Below are positions 35,711-46,120 of a DNA stretch of 64,000 nucleotides, piece by piece. The first letter of the stretch is position 1; every line of letters begins with the position of its first letter. This DNA is from Coleophoma eucalyptorum. Taxonomy: Eukaryota; Ascomycota; Leotiomycetes; Helotiales; Dermateaceae. Below the pieces are notes generated by a model. It ran no database searches. It had not been told where the DNA came from and saw nothing but the letters and a program-made list of their open reading frames with translations. Position numbers and translations under genes: made by a program. The stretch is taken from NCBI GenBank assembly GCA_026120035.1, contig JALRME010000029.1, positions 248,001 through 312,000 on the forward strand. The letters run 5' to 3'.

Positions 35711-37312
35711 ATGGGCGATATTCGAAACCTCAACATGGACACTGCTACCATTAGCAAGACCTTCCAGGGCATCAGAGATCATTTCGGTGGCGAGCGTCAG
35801 AACACTGAACTGAGTATCTCTCATGTTCTGCGTAGCTCTCATCCGGACTTTCATGTCACCTGCACGGCCAAGTCCGATTACGATCTGCTTGGCTATGCAA
35901 ATGCCGGGCACGCAACTGCTGTCGAAGTTTTTGGTGAAGCATTTGATGCCACTCGCACTTATGTTTTGCCATCGACAAGGTCCAGCAATGAAGTTCCAAA
36001 ACTAAAAGACAGTGTTCGTTGCGGAAGTTGGAAATATACATGGGAGAGAAATGAGTTCTTGCTGTACGAGGTCCATTACAACGCTCCCTTCCAATCTCCA
36101 AAGCAAATTTGCTTCGTCTTATCACCACGCTCTCATGCTGGGACAGATCGTACGAGTCCTGCTACGGATTCTCTTCTTCTAGCAGCGGGAAGCTGGGCCT
36201 CTAGGCTCCACAATGAAATATACGTCTTTGACAACGGGGCTTGGAAAAAGAGCACGAAGCTCTGGGATAGCGTCCAAGGGTCCTCTTGGGATGATGTTAT
36301 CTTGAATCAAGACATGAAAGCAAATCTTATTAAAGATGTCCAAAGTTTCTTCGATAACGAGAAACTCTATAAGAACTTGGCCGTCCCATGGAAGCGCGGA
36401 CTTATTCTCCACGGTGTGCCTGGAAATGGGAAAACCATATCTATCAAAGCACTCATCAACGAACTGAACATACGACCTGAACCTATCTCTTCTCTTTACA
36501 TAAAATCTTTCACATGCTGCGCCGGCGAGAAGTTCGCAATTGGGGAGATCTTCAAGCGTGCAAGAAAGATGGCCCCTTGTCTGCTCATCTTCGAGGATCT
36601 CGACAGTCTTGTGCAAGACAAGACACGAAGCTATTTCCTCAACGAGGTTGATGGCTTAGAGTCGAACGATGGTATCCTCATGATCGGATCTACGAACCAT
36701 TTGGATCAACTTGATCCAGCTATTGCTAAGCGTCCAAGCCGATTCGACCGTAAATACCACTTCAAGCTCCCAAATGAGCCAGAGCGTAGCGCGTATTGTC
36801 AGTTCTGGCGTAAGAAGCTGATTGGTAGTGATATGGTCGAGTTTCCTGAAGAACTATGCGATGTTATCGCAAAGTTGACCGAAGGATTCAGCTTTGCGTA
36901 TCTCAAGGAATTATTTGTGATCTCTTTGTTGAGTGTCGCAAGAGGTGATCCTAGGGAAGAAGGTCTGGTTACATACGACGAAGAAAAGGGGGCCGAGAGA
37001 TATGAATTGAATGGTGCTGGGGAAGCTGACAAAGCCAAAGCAGAGGAGAGCGGAGCTAAGAAGTCGGAGGATGCTGCCACACCAAAGTACACAGTCCCAG
37101 AAGGTGTTATCCCAGAAACTCTCAAAGACAACTCTCTCCTTCAGATCCTTCACGTACAAACAAAGATGTTAGTCGAAGAAATGGACAATACAGCTCAAAG
37201 CAAATTGAAAGGCGGCAAGCCGGCCGAAAAGGACGGAGGTGATGCTCTTCATAACTATCACATGCAAATGGCACAGGAACGGAACTTGTTCGATGACGAC
37301 GACGACGAGTAA
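35711..37312 (+). CDS. AAA+ ATPase, BCS1-like AAA domain, function unknown
   Basis: Single exon, 533 aa. The C-terminal half is an AAA+ ATPase module: Walker A GVPGNGKT (235-242), Walker B LLIFEDLDS (291-299), sensor-1 GSTNHLDQL and an arginine-finger region KRPSRFDRKYHF. The N-terminal 200 residues are unlike classical AAA adaptor domains and belong to a fungal group often annotated only as AAA-type ATPase. The C-terminus is a charged, Lys/Glu-rich linker ending in an aspartate run (DDDDDE). The module resembles BCS1-type AAA domains, but no mitochondrial presequence or membrane helix is seen. The start at 35711 is the first ATG in the frame; upstream only GTG is available. Confidence 0.88.
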   Translation: MGDIRNLNMDTATISKTFQGIRDHFGGERQNTELSISHVLRSSHPDFHVTCTAKSDYDLLGYANAGHATAVEVFGEAFDATRTYVLPSTRSSNEVPKLKDSVRCGSWKYTWERNEFLLYEVHYNAPFQSPKQICFVLSPRSHAGTDRTSPATDSLLLAAGSWASRLHNEIYVFDNGAWKKSTKLWDSVQGSSWDDVILNQDMKANLIKDVQSFFDNEKLYKNLAVPWKRGLILHGVPGNGKTISIKALINELNIRPEPISSLYIKSFTCCAGEKFAIGEIFKRARKMAPCLLIFEDLDSLVQDKTRSYFLNEVDGLESNDGILMIGSTNHLDQLDPAIAKRPSRFDRKYHFKLPNEPERSAYCQFWRKKLIGSDMVEFPEELCDVIAKLTEGFSFAYLKELFVISLLSVARGDPREEGLVTYDEEKGAERYELNGAGEADKAKAEESGAKKSEDAATPKYTVPEGVIPETLKDNSLLQILHVQTKMLVEEMDNTAQSKLKGGKPAEKDGGDALHNYHMQMAQERNLFDDDDDE

Positions 37313-38336
37313 ATTTAGTCATATCTTCGGTCTAATTTTGCTAGAAATTTATTGGTTCTAGTAGTTTTAGAAAATATTGTAGTTTCTATAAGACACTCGT
37401 TAAGATCAAGATTAAGAATTCGTATACAGATATCCATCTTCGTTCGGGAAAACACGAAGAATGTTTGTGAAATAGTGAACACCGGCTTTAAGCTAATAAA
37501 TTCATAGTCTTAACGTTTCTAATACCAATCTCCTGCTCCGAATTCCTTAACACATAATGCTTTAGCCTCGTAAATAGGTGGCAGCCTGGACGATTTTCAC
37601 AGACCTTAATGACTAAGCAATCTGGATGAACCCGTGAAAACTCAAAGATAGCTTAGAGGTAAGTCTTAACGCTACTGTTGACATAACTCTTCTAATTAGA
37701 AACAGACCAAGTAGAGTGGTTCTTGACAAGAGCTCCCGGTCATAAAGTAACGTCATCCAGTTTCTCTGGTTATGAGTGCAGCACTCTTCTATAAGAACTG
37801 CCTTTCCAGCCTCGGAACTCCAGCGTGCTAGTTTTTGTTGACGAACTGTGTCAGATTGACATGATTGGATTGGATTGTCTTTACATCGTCGATGAATCTG
37901 GACCCTGGCCCGGGAACGGGTGTTACCCCCGTCGGAGAATAATTAAGCGAGACGTCCTGTTGCCTCCCGGTATAAGACATGGTAGCGAGCAAGGTTGTTC
38001 AGTTGTAGGATTTACAAAATTGATGTCCGTACTTGTATTACGATAAGGGATTTCCTCCTGGCAACATTGTCGCTGTCGTTCCATGTGGTGAACTGGCAAG
38101 AAGTTAAGGTTTGTGATAGCTGCATGCCGTCGTCACCCAATATCCACAAAAGCGTTGCCATGGTTACCAGCCTGCATCATACGCTGGCAGCACTAGCGGT
38201 CAACACGAGCGATGAACCGTTGGGCAACAGCCGTTAATGTCAAACTGTCATGATATAGGAAGATCCATTCCAGTTGATAATTCAACATTCTTCGCGATAA
38301 CTACAAGCTACCCTCCAGTGTTGTGTAATTCTCTCA
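37313..38336. other. Intergenic
   Basis: About 1 kb without a recognisable gene. The short open frames at 37825-38237 overlap and have no protein-like features. Confidence 0.45.
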
Positions 38337-39398
38337 ATGGGCCGGATGATGGCGGCGCTCCCGTCTTTCCTTACCCCGCCTCGTGGCAAGAAGCAGCAGA
38401 ACTTCGAGGTCCGCTACCCGTCAGACGATGAATCACCACCATCTTCCCCAATTGATCTACCTACTCCACAGAGCCGTAAGGGTCGTTACAGAGCTCCAGG
38501 GACTCTGAACAACGGCAGCGGCAATGTATCTGAGTCGACTGGAGAGCTCAGAAGAAACCGGGCCTTGGCCAGCAAACAGGGCTTTGTGATGCCACACGAG
38601 CGAAGACCTGAGTCGTTCGCTGGACCAAACGACAGGGCTGCTTCGCCTCCACCAGGATATAATCCTCCAAGTGATGCAAACCGTCGCCAGACTTGGGGAG
38701 CTCCAGGGTCACAGGGTATAGAGGATCCACACAGCTCTGGCGGAATCAACGGACGGATGAATGAAGCTACCGGCGCAGAAGCGCAGCCTGTAGTGCTGAG
38801 CCTTGATGGCTACAAGACCGCCCTCAAAGAGTGGAAGAAGCATCATAACGTCTTCATGTCCGGATTCCAGGATTACTACGTCCTCGCTCTCCAGCAGCGA
38901 TTTGCACGTGTTGAGCCCGAGTTGGAGGCGGCATTGCATGCATACTGCGGCTCCCAAGAGTTACAGATTTGCATGCGACATTGGGAGCAGGAAAGCAAAC
39001 GCCTTCCCAGTGCTGGATTGACCTTCGCCAACGCCATGAAGGGGCTGGTCCGTGACGCATGGAATGAGATCGTCGTGCTTGACGAGCAGGCTGCTAATGG
39101 GCAGGTCCTGCTGGAAAATCTGAAACGCAGTATGGATGACGCCCATCAGATGTACCTCAAGACTCTGGAAAGTTCAAAGGAGAACCTGTGGCACACGCTC
39201 GATTTCAATGTGGACGGCACCTCGAATATGCGACCCGAGATTCGTGAGAGCTACTGGGGCCAATTCGACAAGCTGCAGATTTTGAAGGAGGAGCATGCCT
39301 GTGGCATACCCATCTTAGTGATTCCTGAGCTGGCACCGTCTCCTGCTCCTTCTGAGGGCCGTCGTCCTGCGGACTCGATGCCAACACGCCATCGTTGA
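38337..39398 (+). CDS. Uncharacterised fungal protein, disordered N-terminus with helical domain
   Basis: Single exon, 353 aa, not recognised. Residues 1-140 are Pro/Ser/Arg-rich and probably disordered, with SDDESPPSSPIDLPTPQSRK as a likely phosphorylation-rich patch. Residues 150-320 are strongly helical (SLDGYKTALKEWKKHHNVFM, then ARVEPELEAALHAYC) and look like a folded or coiled-coil domain. There are no membrane spans or catalytic motifs. The length of the open frame and the change in composition support a real gene. The promoter side lies in the 1 kb gap before it; the downstream neighbour is the GST gene. Confidence 0.65.
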   Translation: MGRMMAALPSFLTPPRGKKQQNFEVRYPSDDESPPSSPIDLPTPQSRKGRYRAPGTLNNGSGNVSESTGELRRNRALASKQGFVMPHERRPESFAGPNDRAASPPPGYNPPSDANRRQTWGAPGSQGIEDPHSSGGINGRMNEATGAEAQPVVLSLDGYKTALKEWKKHHNVFMSGFQDYYVLALQQRFARVEPELEAALHAYCGSQELQICMRHWEQESKRLPSAGLTFANAMKGLVRDAWNEIVVLDEQAANGQVLLENLKRSMDDAHQMYLKTLESSKENLWHTLDFNVDGTSNMRPEIRESYWGQFDKLQILKEEHACGIPILVIPELAPSPAPSEGRRPADSMPTRHR

Positions 39399-40450
39399 CT
39401 ATCTGTACGGCGCAAAAGTACTATGGAAAGGGGAGAAGTTCAACAAGTAGAAGATAGGCCAAAAGTCAGAAGGAAGTCTTTCTTAAGGTTGTTTAGAATT
39501 TCGTCCAAGATGAAATAATGTTCGGTAATGATCACGATGTCGCTTTTTATGTACTTGCGAGGAATAAACATGGGTCTGCTTTTGCTATATCCTTCGGGCA
39601 CTGTGTCTGTGATCGCTCGTGTACCTCAATTGTCTTCATCTCAATTTTGGACTTATCAACGGGCAAATCCATCGAATGTACCTAATATAACTTATATGAA
39701 CTTTCAAGTTCGATATGATACTGAAATTTGGAGGGCTTTTCCAGCTCTCCGACAAGATTTGGGATCCCAGCACCCCGCAATTTTCACGTACCGTCTGACG
39801 CTTACTATGCCCCTGGCAAAACTTATTTCCTTTCTTTGCCAGGGGGAAATATCAGGGTTTTACAAGGGGGCACACTACGGATTTGAGCTTACCGCCTCGG
39901 CATATAGAATTCTTAAAAACGACTCCGGTTTAATGTTACCCAGTATTTTGTGGTGACTTGGAATCTAAGTGGATAGAGCTTCTAACATATGTGGGCAGGT
40001 GTACTGTATAGGTGCCAAAGAAACATAATCTTTGAATAGCTTCATATTCGTGTGGGGGTTTTTTCTTTGATGGCTGTTACCTAAGTAAGGTGAGATGTAT
40101 CACCTTAGGGAGCTCAAGGGAAAGTTTTTGGCTTTCGATTGGTTAGTATGGCCGCCATTTGCTTCCCTTGTAAAAGTGGGGTAAATAAGCGTTTATTTAA
40201 GGATACCTTAAATAAGACAGTTGTTGCCTGAACCTTAAAATCAGTATTAATATCTCTCTGACGCCAAATGTCATGTTGTGATCGTCAACCATTAACCTCC
40301 CTCCACAGTCTTAGTCCACCTTCAAACCTCAAGCCGATAGCCCACTGACTTCCGACCCTTTTCCCGATCATTTGGCTTGTTCTCAAACTCCCCTTCTCAA
40401 TTTGGGCTATCCGCTTACATCTGACTCATACTTCTTCAGAGGGAATCAAG
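39399..40450. other. Intergenic, with one doubtful open frame
   Basis: About 1.05 kb. An open frame of 142 codons (39528-39956, plus strand) begins MITMSLFMYLRGINMG, shows no domain and has mixed composition. It may be an untranslated region or a chance frame. The promoter and leader of the GST gene lie at the right-hand end. Confidence 0.4.
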
Positions 40451-41360
40451 ATGCCCACTACCAAGAACTTCGGCACGGAAAGTGCTGCAAATAAAGCAAT
40501 TGGGGGAGTTCCTACAGTTCATTACTTCGATTTTCAGTCTCGAGGACGAGGTCAAGTTGTCCGACTTTTGCTTATTGTAAGATACTCCTTGAGTTTCTAG
40601 CAGAGGAGAAAGGATGATGAAAAGAAGGACGAGTTAGAGTTAAGCGTGTCTTGGTTGAATATCCTGACAGTAAACTACAGGATGCCGGTGCCGCATACAA
40701 AGATGTTCGATACTCGTTCGGTGAATGGCCCGAACATAAGGGTACGATTACTAAGATCAACCCCGCTGGTAACATCCCGATGGTAGAGATGCCTAATGGG
40801 AAGATCCTGACTCAGAGCTATGCGATCTTGAGGCATTGGAGCAGGTTGCTTGGTGCATATGGTGGAAATACTGAGGAAGAGAAGTATTTTGCTGATGTAA
40901 TTTGTGATATTGTTGTTGATTGTGAGTTATCCGGTTTGATTCATCCTGTTTGCTTCATCCTACATACTTCTTAAACGTGGGAGTAGTGGTGACATGAGCG
41001 ACTAATGCACCGTACTGACCAATTCACTATTCAGGGCGGACATTATTTCTTGCAGCATTCTTCTCTGTGAACAAAGAGGAGGATTACCCGAAGCACAAGA
41101 GTGGAAAGCGGAAGCATTTCCTTGGTGCTATAGAGGCACATCTAAATGCCAGTGATCTCTCACGCCGTGGTCCATTTATCATTGGCAAAGAGATAACCTA
41201 TGCTGACTTGGCTCTATTCCAAATACTGCATGATGAGGAACTGACTAGAGATGGAAAGAAGGAGTTGCAGAATTATCCGAGGTTGACTCAATTAGCGATT
41301 GCGGTTGAAGATCGACCGAACGTTAAGGCGTTCTTAGCGAGTGATGATTACCTTGGCTAA
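40451..41360 (+). CDS. Glutathione S-transferase
   Basis: Three exons: 40451-40576, 40681-40921, 41035-41360, giving 230 aa. The N-terminal thioredoxin-like domain begins at VPTVHYFDFQSRGRGQVVRL. INPAGNIPMVEMPNGKILTQSYAILRH contains the cis-proline (NIPMVEM) and the gamma-glutamyl-binding QS pair. The helical C-terminal domain includes FIIGKEITYADLALFQIL, the N-capping/hydrophobic staple region. The pattern fits the sigma-like/prostaglandin-D-synthase-like group. Tyr25 in HYFDF is the candidate catalytic residue. It lies 0.8 kb from the peptide cluster. GSTs can add thiols in secondary metabolism, but nothing in the sequence proves membership. Confidence 0.9.
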
Positions 41361-42136
41361 AGGAGACTTGGGCGATGCCTGTGCCAGTTCTTTCTGAAGC
41401 ATTGATGATTAGCTAACAATCTTTACTACCTTAAAAATGCGTCAATGGGCAATCGAAGAAGTTAAAGAATCCTAATCCCAAATTTCCTCAAGTGTGGGCC
41501 ATAAAAGTGTTTGATCTCAAAGACCCAGAGAGATATCGAGTTGAAATGGCTCACTTGATCATTGACCCAGATATCAACATGCTCTGGATAAACAGGACCT
41601 CTGGCAGATATATCTCTCTCGCTGACTGGAAGATATAGTCTTGTCTATTACGTGTTTGGATGAGAACCAAGCACTTTCCAAATTCTCGCTTAATTTAATT
41701 TTCAACTAACTTACACGATCCTAAATAAACACAGTTGGCATGCATTCCTCTATTTGAAAGAAAGAAACAATTCGTCTTAATTGGAATTGTACAAAGGAGC
41801 TATATTCGAGTTTATAAGTGTGCTGCTATAAGCAACTAAGGATGGGAGACCGTGAATACCATCTCTAATATTTACAAGTTGTGCTTGAGACTCAAACCCT
41901 GATGGATTTCAAACAATTACCACCTTTATTCAAAAGCTTGGACACACAGGTAGTAGTCTCATATATTTTACTTCTTTTCATTGACTACTTCTAGTTTTCA
42001 TATCTGCTACTATGGTTTACGAAGGCTACATATATTACGCTTAAAATAGATTAACTTGACTTCATAGCCCACAATATACTCACGTTTTCCTTCCTATTTA
42101 AACTGAAATAGAAGCATATGAGCCATTGTTACCTTG
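41361..42136. other. Intergenic with an orphan coding fragment
   Basis: About 780 bp between the GST gene and the end of the first UstYa-like gene. Apart from the short coding-like stretch at 41441-41639, listed separately, I see no gene. The remainder is AT-rich. Confidence 0.45.
41441..41639 (+). pseudogene. Orphan exon or gene fragment
   Basis: About 65 codons remain open and end at a TAG (41637-41639). The amino-acid pattern is protein-like: VWAIKVFDLKDPERYRVEMA, then HLIIDPDINMLWINRTSGRY. There is no in-frame ATG at its beginning and an upstream TAA closes the frame. A branch-like CTAAC at about 41413 and AG dinucleotides near 41458 could mark an acceptor, but no matching upstream exon was found. 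It may be the truncated 3' end of a lost gene. The family is not recognised. Confidence 0.35.
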
Positions 42137-43136
42137 TTAATTCTTGTCTTCGGCTTGTCTTGCAAGCTCACTCTCCTTTGGGCGACTGTACATCTCCTCA
42201 GGAGGTGGCCCTTTTGGCCATTTGATGCTTTCCACTTCTCTTCCAAGGGCCCATTCCCTAATCTTTTCGAAGTTGCGACAAGTATGTGGCTCGGTCTCTT
42301 GTGGTAGTGGTATTCCGCGTTCTGGCTCATAGTCCCAATATACTGCTGCAATATCGCTGTGGCACATTATTGATAGCCGCAACGACTCAATACAGTGGTC
42401 TGGACCCATTCAGTTAATTGAGATACTAGCAGCAGAATGCCTAAATTTACCATAATGATGTGCTTGGCCACTTGTATAGTTCCGTTCACCATCGCTGCCA
42501 ATCCAGTCAAAGAAATGGCCTTCATAGCGCTGAGGCCAGAGTGTTTTCCTAAGTGTATTCAAGCAATGCAGTTGATGAAAGACGTCCAATTCCATGAGGT
42601 ATTTGTTCTCTTCCCCTGGAACGGAAATAGTTCTGTTTGGGATCTTCGCTGCCTCTTCGGGGGTAATCCAGTTCAAATTGCCAACTACAATGAATCAGCA
42701 CTGATATTGCATGAGGTGGAATAATCGATCTTACAGTGATAGAGCTGATTCCACATTATGTCAGTGATATCGTCGGGGATACCATCATGTTCCCGACCCA
42801 TATAAACACTTTTCTCCCACATGCTTTCTGGGAAGGTAACTGTTTCATATTCCACGAGTTCTTGTGCAGGTGCTAATTGCAATCAGCCTATAGCCACCGG
42901 TGCTCTTAAAGTTATCACTCACAGTAGAAATCACCTATGCTTGGGTCTTTGCAGACTTGTTTCCTCAGTGCCAAGTATAGAGAGACTAAAGTTTGGATAC
43001 CGATGATGGTGTAAAGCACCAGAAAATGAATTTTGGAACTATAAGCTTTAGGCTTCGGGAAATGATACGGACTCGATGCTTCGCTCGACTCTCGCTCTGG
43101 GAGGAGTCTATCATTCTGTGATTTTTCGATATCCAT
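42137..43136 (-). CDS. UstYa/DUF3328 family oxidase-like protein (first of four)
   Basis: Four exons on the complement: 43136-42923, 42872-42735, 42684-42451, 42399-42137, giving 282 aa. UstYa-type proteins are membrane-anchored fungal enzymes that install oxidative cross-links, hydroxylations or chlorinations during dikaritin and cyclochlorotine-type synthesis. One membrane helix lies at about residues 36-57 (FLVLYTIIGIQTLVSLYLA). The first metal-type motif is HQLHC in ELDVFHQLHCLNTLRKTLW, and the second HHYGDHCIESLR, joined across the last intron. A Cys-Arg-Asn-Phe stretch (HTCRNFEKIREWA) closes the domain. It is transcribed away from the cluster centre. The substrate is unknown; the nearby precursor gene is the obvious candidate. 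Confidence 0.9.
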
Positions 43137-43706
43137 GTTGTAACTGGAAAAGGAACTCCAAAAGTGAAAGCTTCAATTTCTATCCACGATGAAGGAAAAT
43201 TCACAAAGAACTAGATGAAAAAGAAGAGGTAGAAGTCTCGTGCCAGTTTCAGCACAGCCAGATTATGCCCGGTTGAATTGCTATTCGCACTGTCCGCACC
43301 CAACCGACGTGTCGCTGCTGTTGCTTACTGTGCAGATTTATCTGCCGATGATCCACAGAAACCATCTTTGTAAGCGAGTATATCTTACATTAGTTTCATA
43401 CTTTGATGGATGATCAAGTTCAGCTGAAGAGTTCGGCGCGGTCAGCCTACTTTACCTATCCATCCCAATACCCGAGCTTGTTTGATATAATTGGCTACTG
43501 AGATCTGCAATGTAACGTGATAGCAATGTAAGCTTTATGGAGCATAACCATGGATCGGACGAGCATCTCCAGGGATCCAGTCGTTATGTTCGGCTGTTGG
43601 AAGGCAGTTCATCATTTAAACAACAAATCAAGTATTCACAATCCTCAGCGATCATAACCCTCTCAGAGCTAATCAACTAAATAATTCTCGTATATGCAAC
43701 TTTGTT
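43137..43706. other. Intergenic within the peptide cluster
   Basis: About 570 bp upstream of the first UstYa-like gene and downstream of the second, both on the minus strand. No gene seen. Confidence 0.5.
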
Positions 43707-44568
43707 TCACATATGCTGATGACCATGGTCCTCAGTTGCGTTATTGTACCGATTCTCCTCCGTCCACGCTAGTAACCTATCATAGTCACGGCAGACATGA
43801 TTTCCATGCCATCCTAGGCTCGAATGAGAATTTCTATCCTCATTATAGGTAGTTGGATCGAGCGTGGGATCTGCAGAACATCTAACCGCTTGCCTCAAGT
43901 ACTCCAAACAATGAAATGCATGATCCTTCTCAAAGTCCGTAAGTTGTGGGGCATCCGTCAACGCCACTGTAAGGAACTTTTGCACAAGGTACTGTTTTCC
44001 TAATTAGGACGCTCGCCTAGAAAGCTTATCATTCAGAACTCACAAGGCAGTGGTATTGGTGAAATGCTGATACTGCATATACTTTTGATTTGTCGACTTC
44101 ATCCACTTTTACAAATCCTCGTCCTTCTATGAGAAAGTTAGAACAGGTCTTTCAGTTGCGGGAAAGGTGTCTGACTCACTTGGGAAGCCTTCTGCCCATG
44201 CTGATTGTAGTTGCTCTTTGGATCCTTTAATGAACCTCTCTTCAGGCGCAAAACGAATAATAATATTGGGAACTAACTTCATATTAGACCACTCCATTCT
44301 GGAAACAGTATAACTTACATTCTGGTGCTGTTAGAGTTGTGGGGGTACCAATAGTATGGACCAGTGCAGATTTCCGTGAATCAGCAATCAAAGTGACAAG
44401 TGCAAGTGATAATATCACACAAGCCGTACCCAAGGACCAAGCCAGTTTTCTGAGCCGGGAAATTTGATGTGCCACTGAAGAAGAAATCGAATCTTCAGTT
44501 AGTTCATCCAATGGTGCGTAGGAAACTTTCGAGATGCTGGTAAGAGTTCTCAGCATGCGTGGAAACAT
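43707..44568 (-). CDS. UstYa/DUF3328 family oxidase-like protein (second of four)
   Basis: Four exons on the complement: 44568-44319, 44272-44180, 44126-44044, 43991-43707, giving 236 aa. A membrane helix sits at about residues 43-62 (AWSLGTACVILSLALVTLIA). The linker contains APEERFIKGSKEQLQSAW and GRGFVKVDE. The paired motifs are HQYHC (before the last intron) and HAFHC in KDHAFHCLEYLRQAVRCSAD. WHGNHVCRDYDRLLAWTEEN ends the domain. This copy differs most from the other three and ends in a His-rich tail (EDHGHQHM). The second exon needs the acceptor TTAG at 44274-44273, because other AGs upset the phase. Its start lies 472 bp from that of the divergent precursor gene. Confidence 0.85.
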
Positions 44569-45040
44569 TTTCGATGAGCATAGGTATTTTACTACTACCC
44601 CTAATTTCTGTGTGAGAAGTATTATACAATAAATAAAGACCCTCAACACCTGTGCCTTGAATAGGTAGGTGGTACGACTCCGGCTTTGGCTATCGGGGGT
44701 AATTCCTGTCGACAATGCAAACCTAGAAGATGAGGAACTTGCATGTCTATGCACTATGCACATAATCAATGATTCTTTCACATATTACGCGCTATGCTTG
44801 TGGCTGACTCATTGCTAGCGTGTGTGAACCTGCGTGTGATACCTTAAGTCCGTAGTTGCTAATTTATGGCTTTGTGAGAGTTCAGCTGACATGATGTGTG
44901 GAATAAGCCTGTTATCCGTCTAGCACCTATGAAGCATGCTGTCGAACTCTTCAAGATATATTTGAGATAGTATCCGTTTACTCAGATTCTCTCACCTTAA
45001 TTGAAATCAAGTACTAGGAAGATTCAACGTACTACAAAGC
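44569..45040. promoter_or_regulatory. Central divergent promoter of the peptide cluster
   Basis: 472 bp between the starts of the second UstYa-like gene (minus) and the precursor gene (plus). It is the symmetry axis of the cluster and should carry both promoters. A leader-like stretch precedes the precursor ATG. I could not identify a shared operator by eye. Confidence 0.5.
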
Positions 45041-45381
45041 ATGAAGTTTTCTATTCTCGCAGCTGCTTTGGCAGTATTCTCAGCCCACGCCGTTCTTGCT
45101 GCTCCTACTCCCCGGCCAGATACCAATGCAGCTGCTCCTGTCGAGAAGAGACAATACAAGGACGATTCCTTCCTCTACTTTGAGGACTATGAGGAGTGTA
45201 AGTGCTTTCATTGCGCAGACAAGAAATATCCTCACAGTAAACAGCATCCAAGAAAGAGAAGAGACAATACAAAGACGACTCATTCCTTTATTTCGAGGAT
45301 TATGAAGAATGTGAGTGAAAGCACCTCCCGCTCAGTATGAAAATTGCCAACTATTGTGTAGCATCCAAGAAAGAAAAGTGA
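45041..45381 (+). CDS. RiPP precursor with Kex2-type repeats (dikaritin-like)
   Basis: Three exons: 45041-45197, 45245-45310, 45362-45381, giving 80 aa. Residues 1-20 are a signal peptide (MKFSILAAALAVFSAHAVLA), followed by a pro-region of about 17 residues ending Lys-Arg. Two identical 22-residue units follow. Each begins Gln-Tyr-Lys-Asp-Asp, is rich in aromatic (two Phe and three Tyr) and acidic residues, and ends in a Lys-Lys-Glu-Lys spacer. The first unit closes with Arg, making a Kex2 Lys-Arg site; the second ends at the stop codon just where that Arg should be. This is the layout of ustiloxin, phomopsin, asperipin and epichloecyclin precursors. The middle exon (66 nt, phase 1-1) is exactly one repeat unit. 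Four UstYa-like genes surround it. Without splicing the frame runs on for other sequence to 45340. The product is not known and its toxicity cannot be inferred. Confidence 0.85.
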
Positions 45382-45405
45382 TCGTACAAGAATGATACTT
45401 GAGGT
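45379..45405 (+). repeat. Decayed third copy of the precursor repeat
   Basis: Immediately after the spacer in the last exon, the Arg codon of the Kex2 site is replaced by TGA. The following bases still line up with the start of the repeat unit (Tyr and Lys codons in register) before a second stop. This is read as a former third unit that has lost its function. Confidence 0.5.
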
Positions 45406-46120
45406 TTACGAGCCCAGAGAGTCTTTTGTCTAGATTTAACGATTGTACTTATTGAAAGGACCTTCCAGCCTCTGGAAAGAAGTGATTCTTCAGAAATGCA
45501 ATATTGTGGAAAAGACGGTTTCTGGCGTTCTCGTTCTTAGTTAGATCAGAAATGCAATTTTGGCACCTTATAAATCAAATGAATTTAAGAAATACTTAGA
45601 ATATTGTGAATTTGTAGAAAACCTGCTTAACTCGTCTTGCCACAGAGTAGACTTGAAACTCCTCGGTACAAAGTTCACATAGTATTCCTTTTCTTAAGTT
45701 ATTGGCTAGTAAGGGTTTAGAATCATTCGACTAAACCCGGAAGTTGCTGTCGGTTATTAAATTTTACATAGTAACTAGTTTATATCGTCAAAATAGAGTT
45801 ATCGAACTGACTGGACAGGTTTACTTGCGGCTGACCATGCCCGATGAAAGGCTAATGCCGGATATTCCAAGGTTGTCAAATACCATGTCAGGAATGCACA
45901 GCAACTAAAGCTTATTTAGGCGGTGAAAATATTGCTCAGCCCATTCGCAAAACTTATTAAGCTTCTGGTCATGGTAACTGCAGACTAGTAATGACAGCGC
46001 ATACACGAGTGTCGATCTATATAACCATCCTAGGCTGATTGCAGTTCCAGAGACACAGTTTTATCTGATATCCAAACGGTCCCTCATTTCGAATCGGTAT
46101 TTTTATTCTCAAACCCTAAA
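45382..46120. other. Intergenic within the peptide cluster
   Basis: About 740 bp of AT-rich sequence between the precursor gene and the third UstYa-like gene. No further core repeats were found by eye, and no gene is recognised. Confidence 0.5.

Noticed and set aside
39528..39956. 142-codon open frame after the uncharacterised protein gene
   Set aside because: Starts beside several ATGs but has no recognisable domain, uneven composition and no exon partner.
45041..45340. Reading the precursor as an unspliced 99-aa protein
   Set aside because: Splicing at two consensus introns restores an exact repeat of the unit, which chance would not produce.
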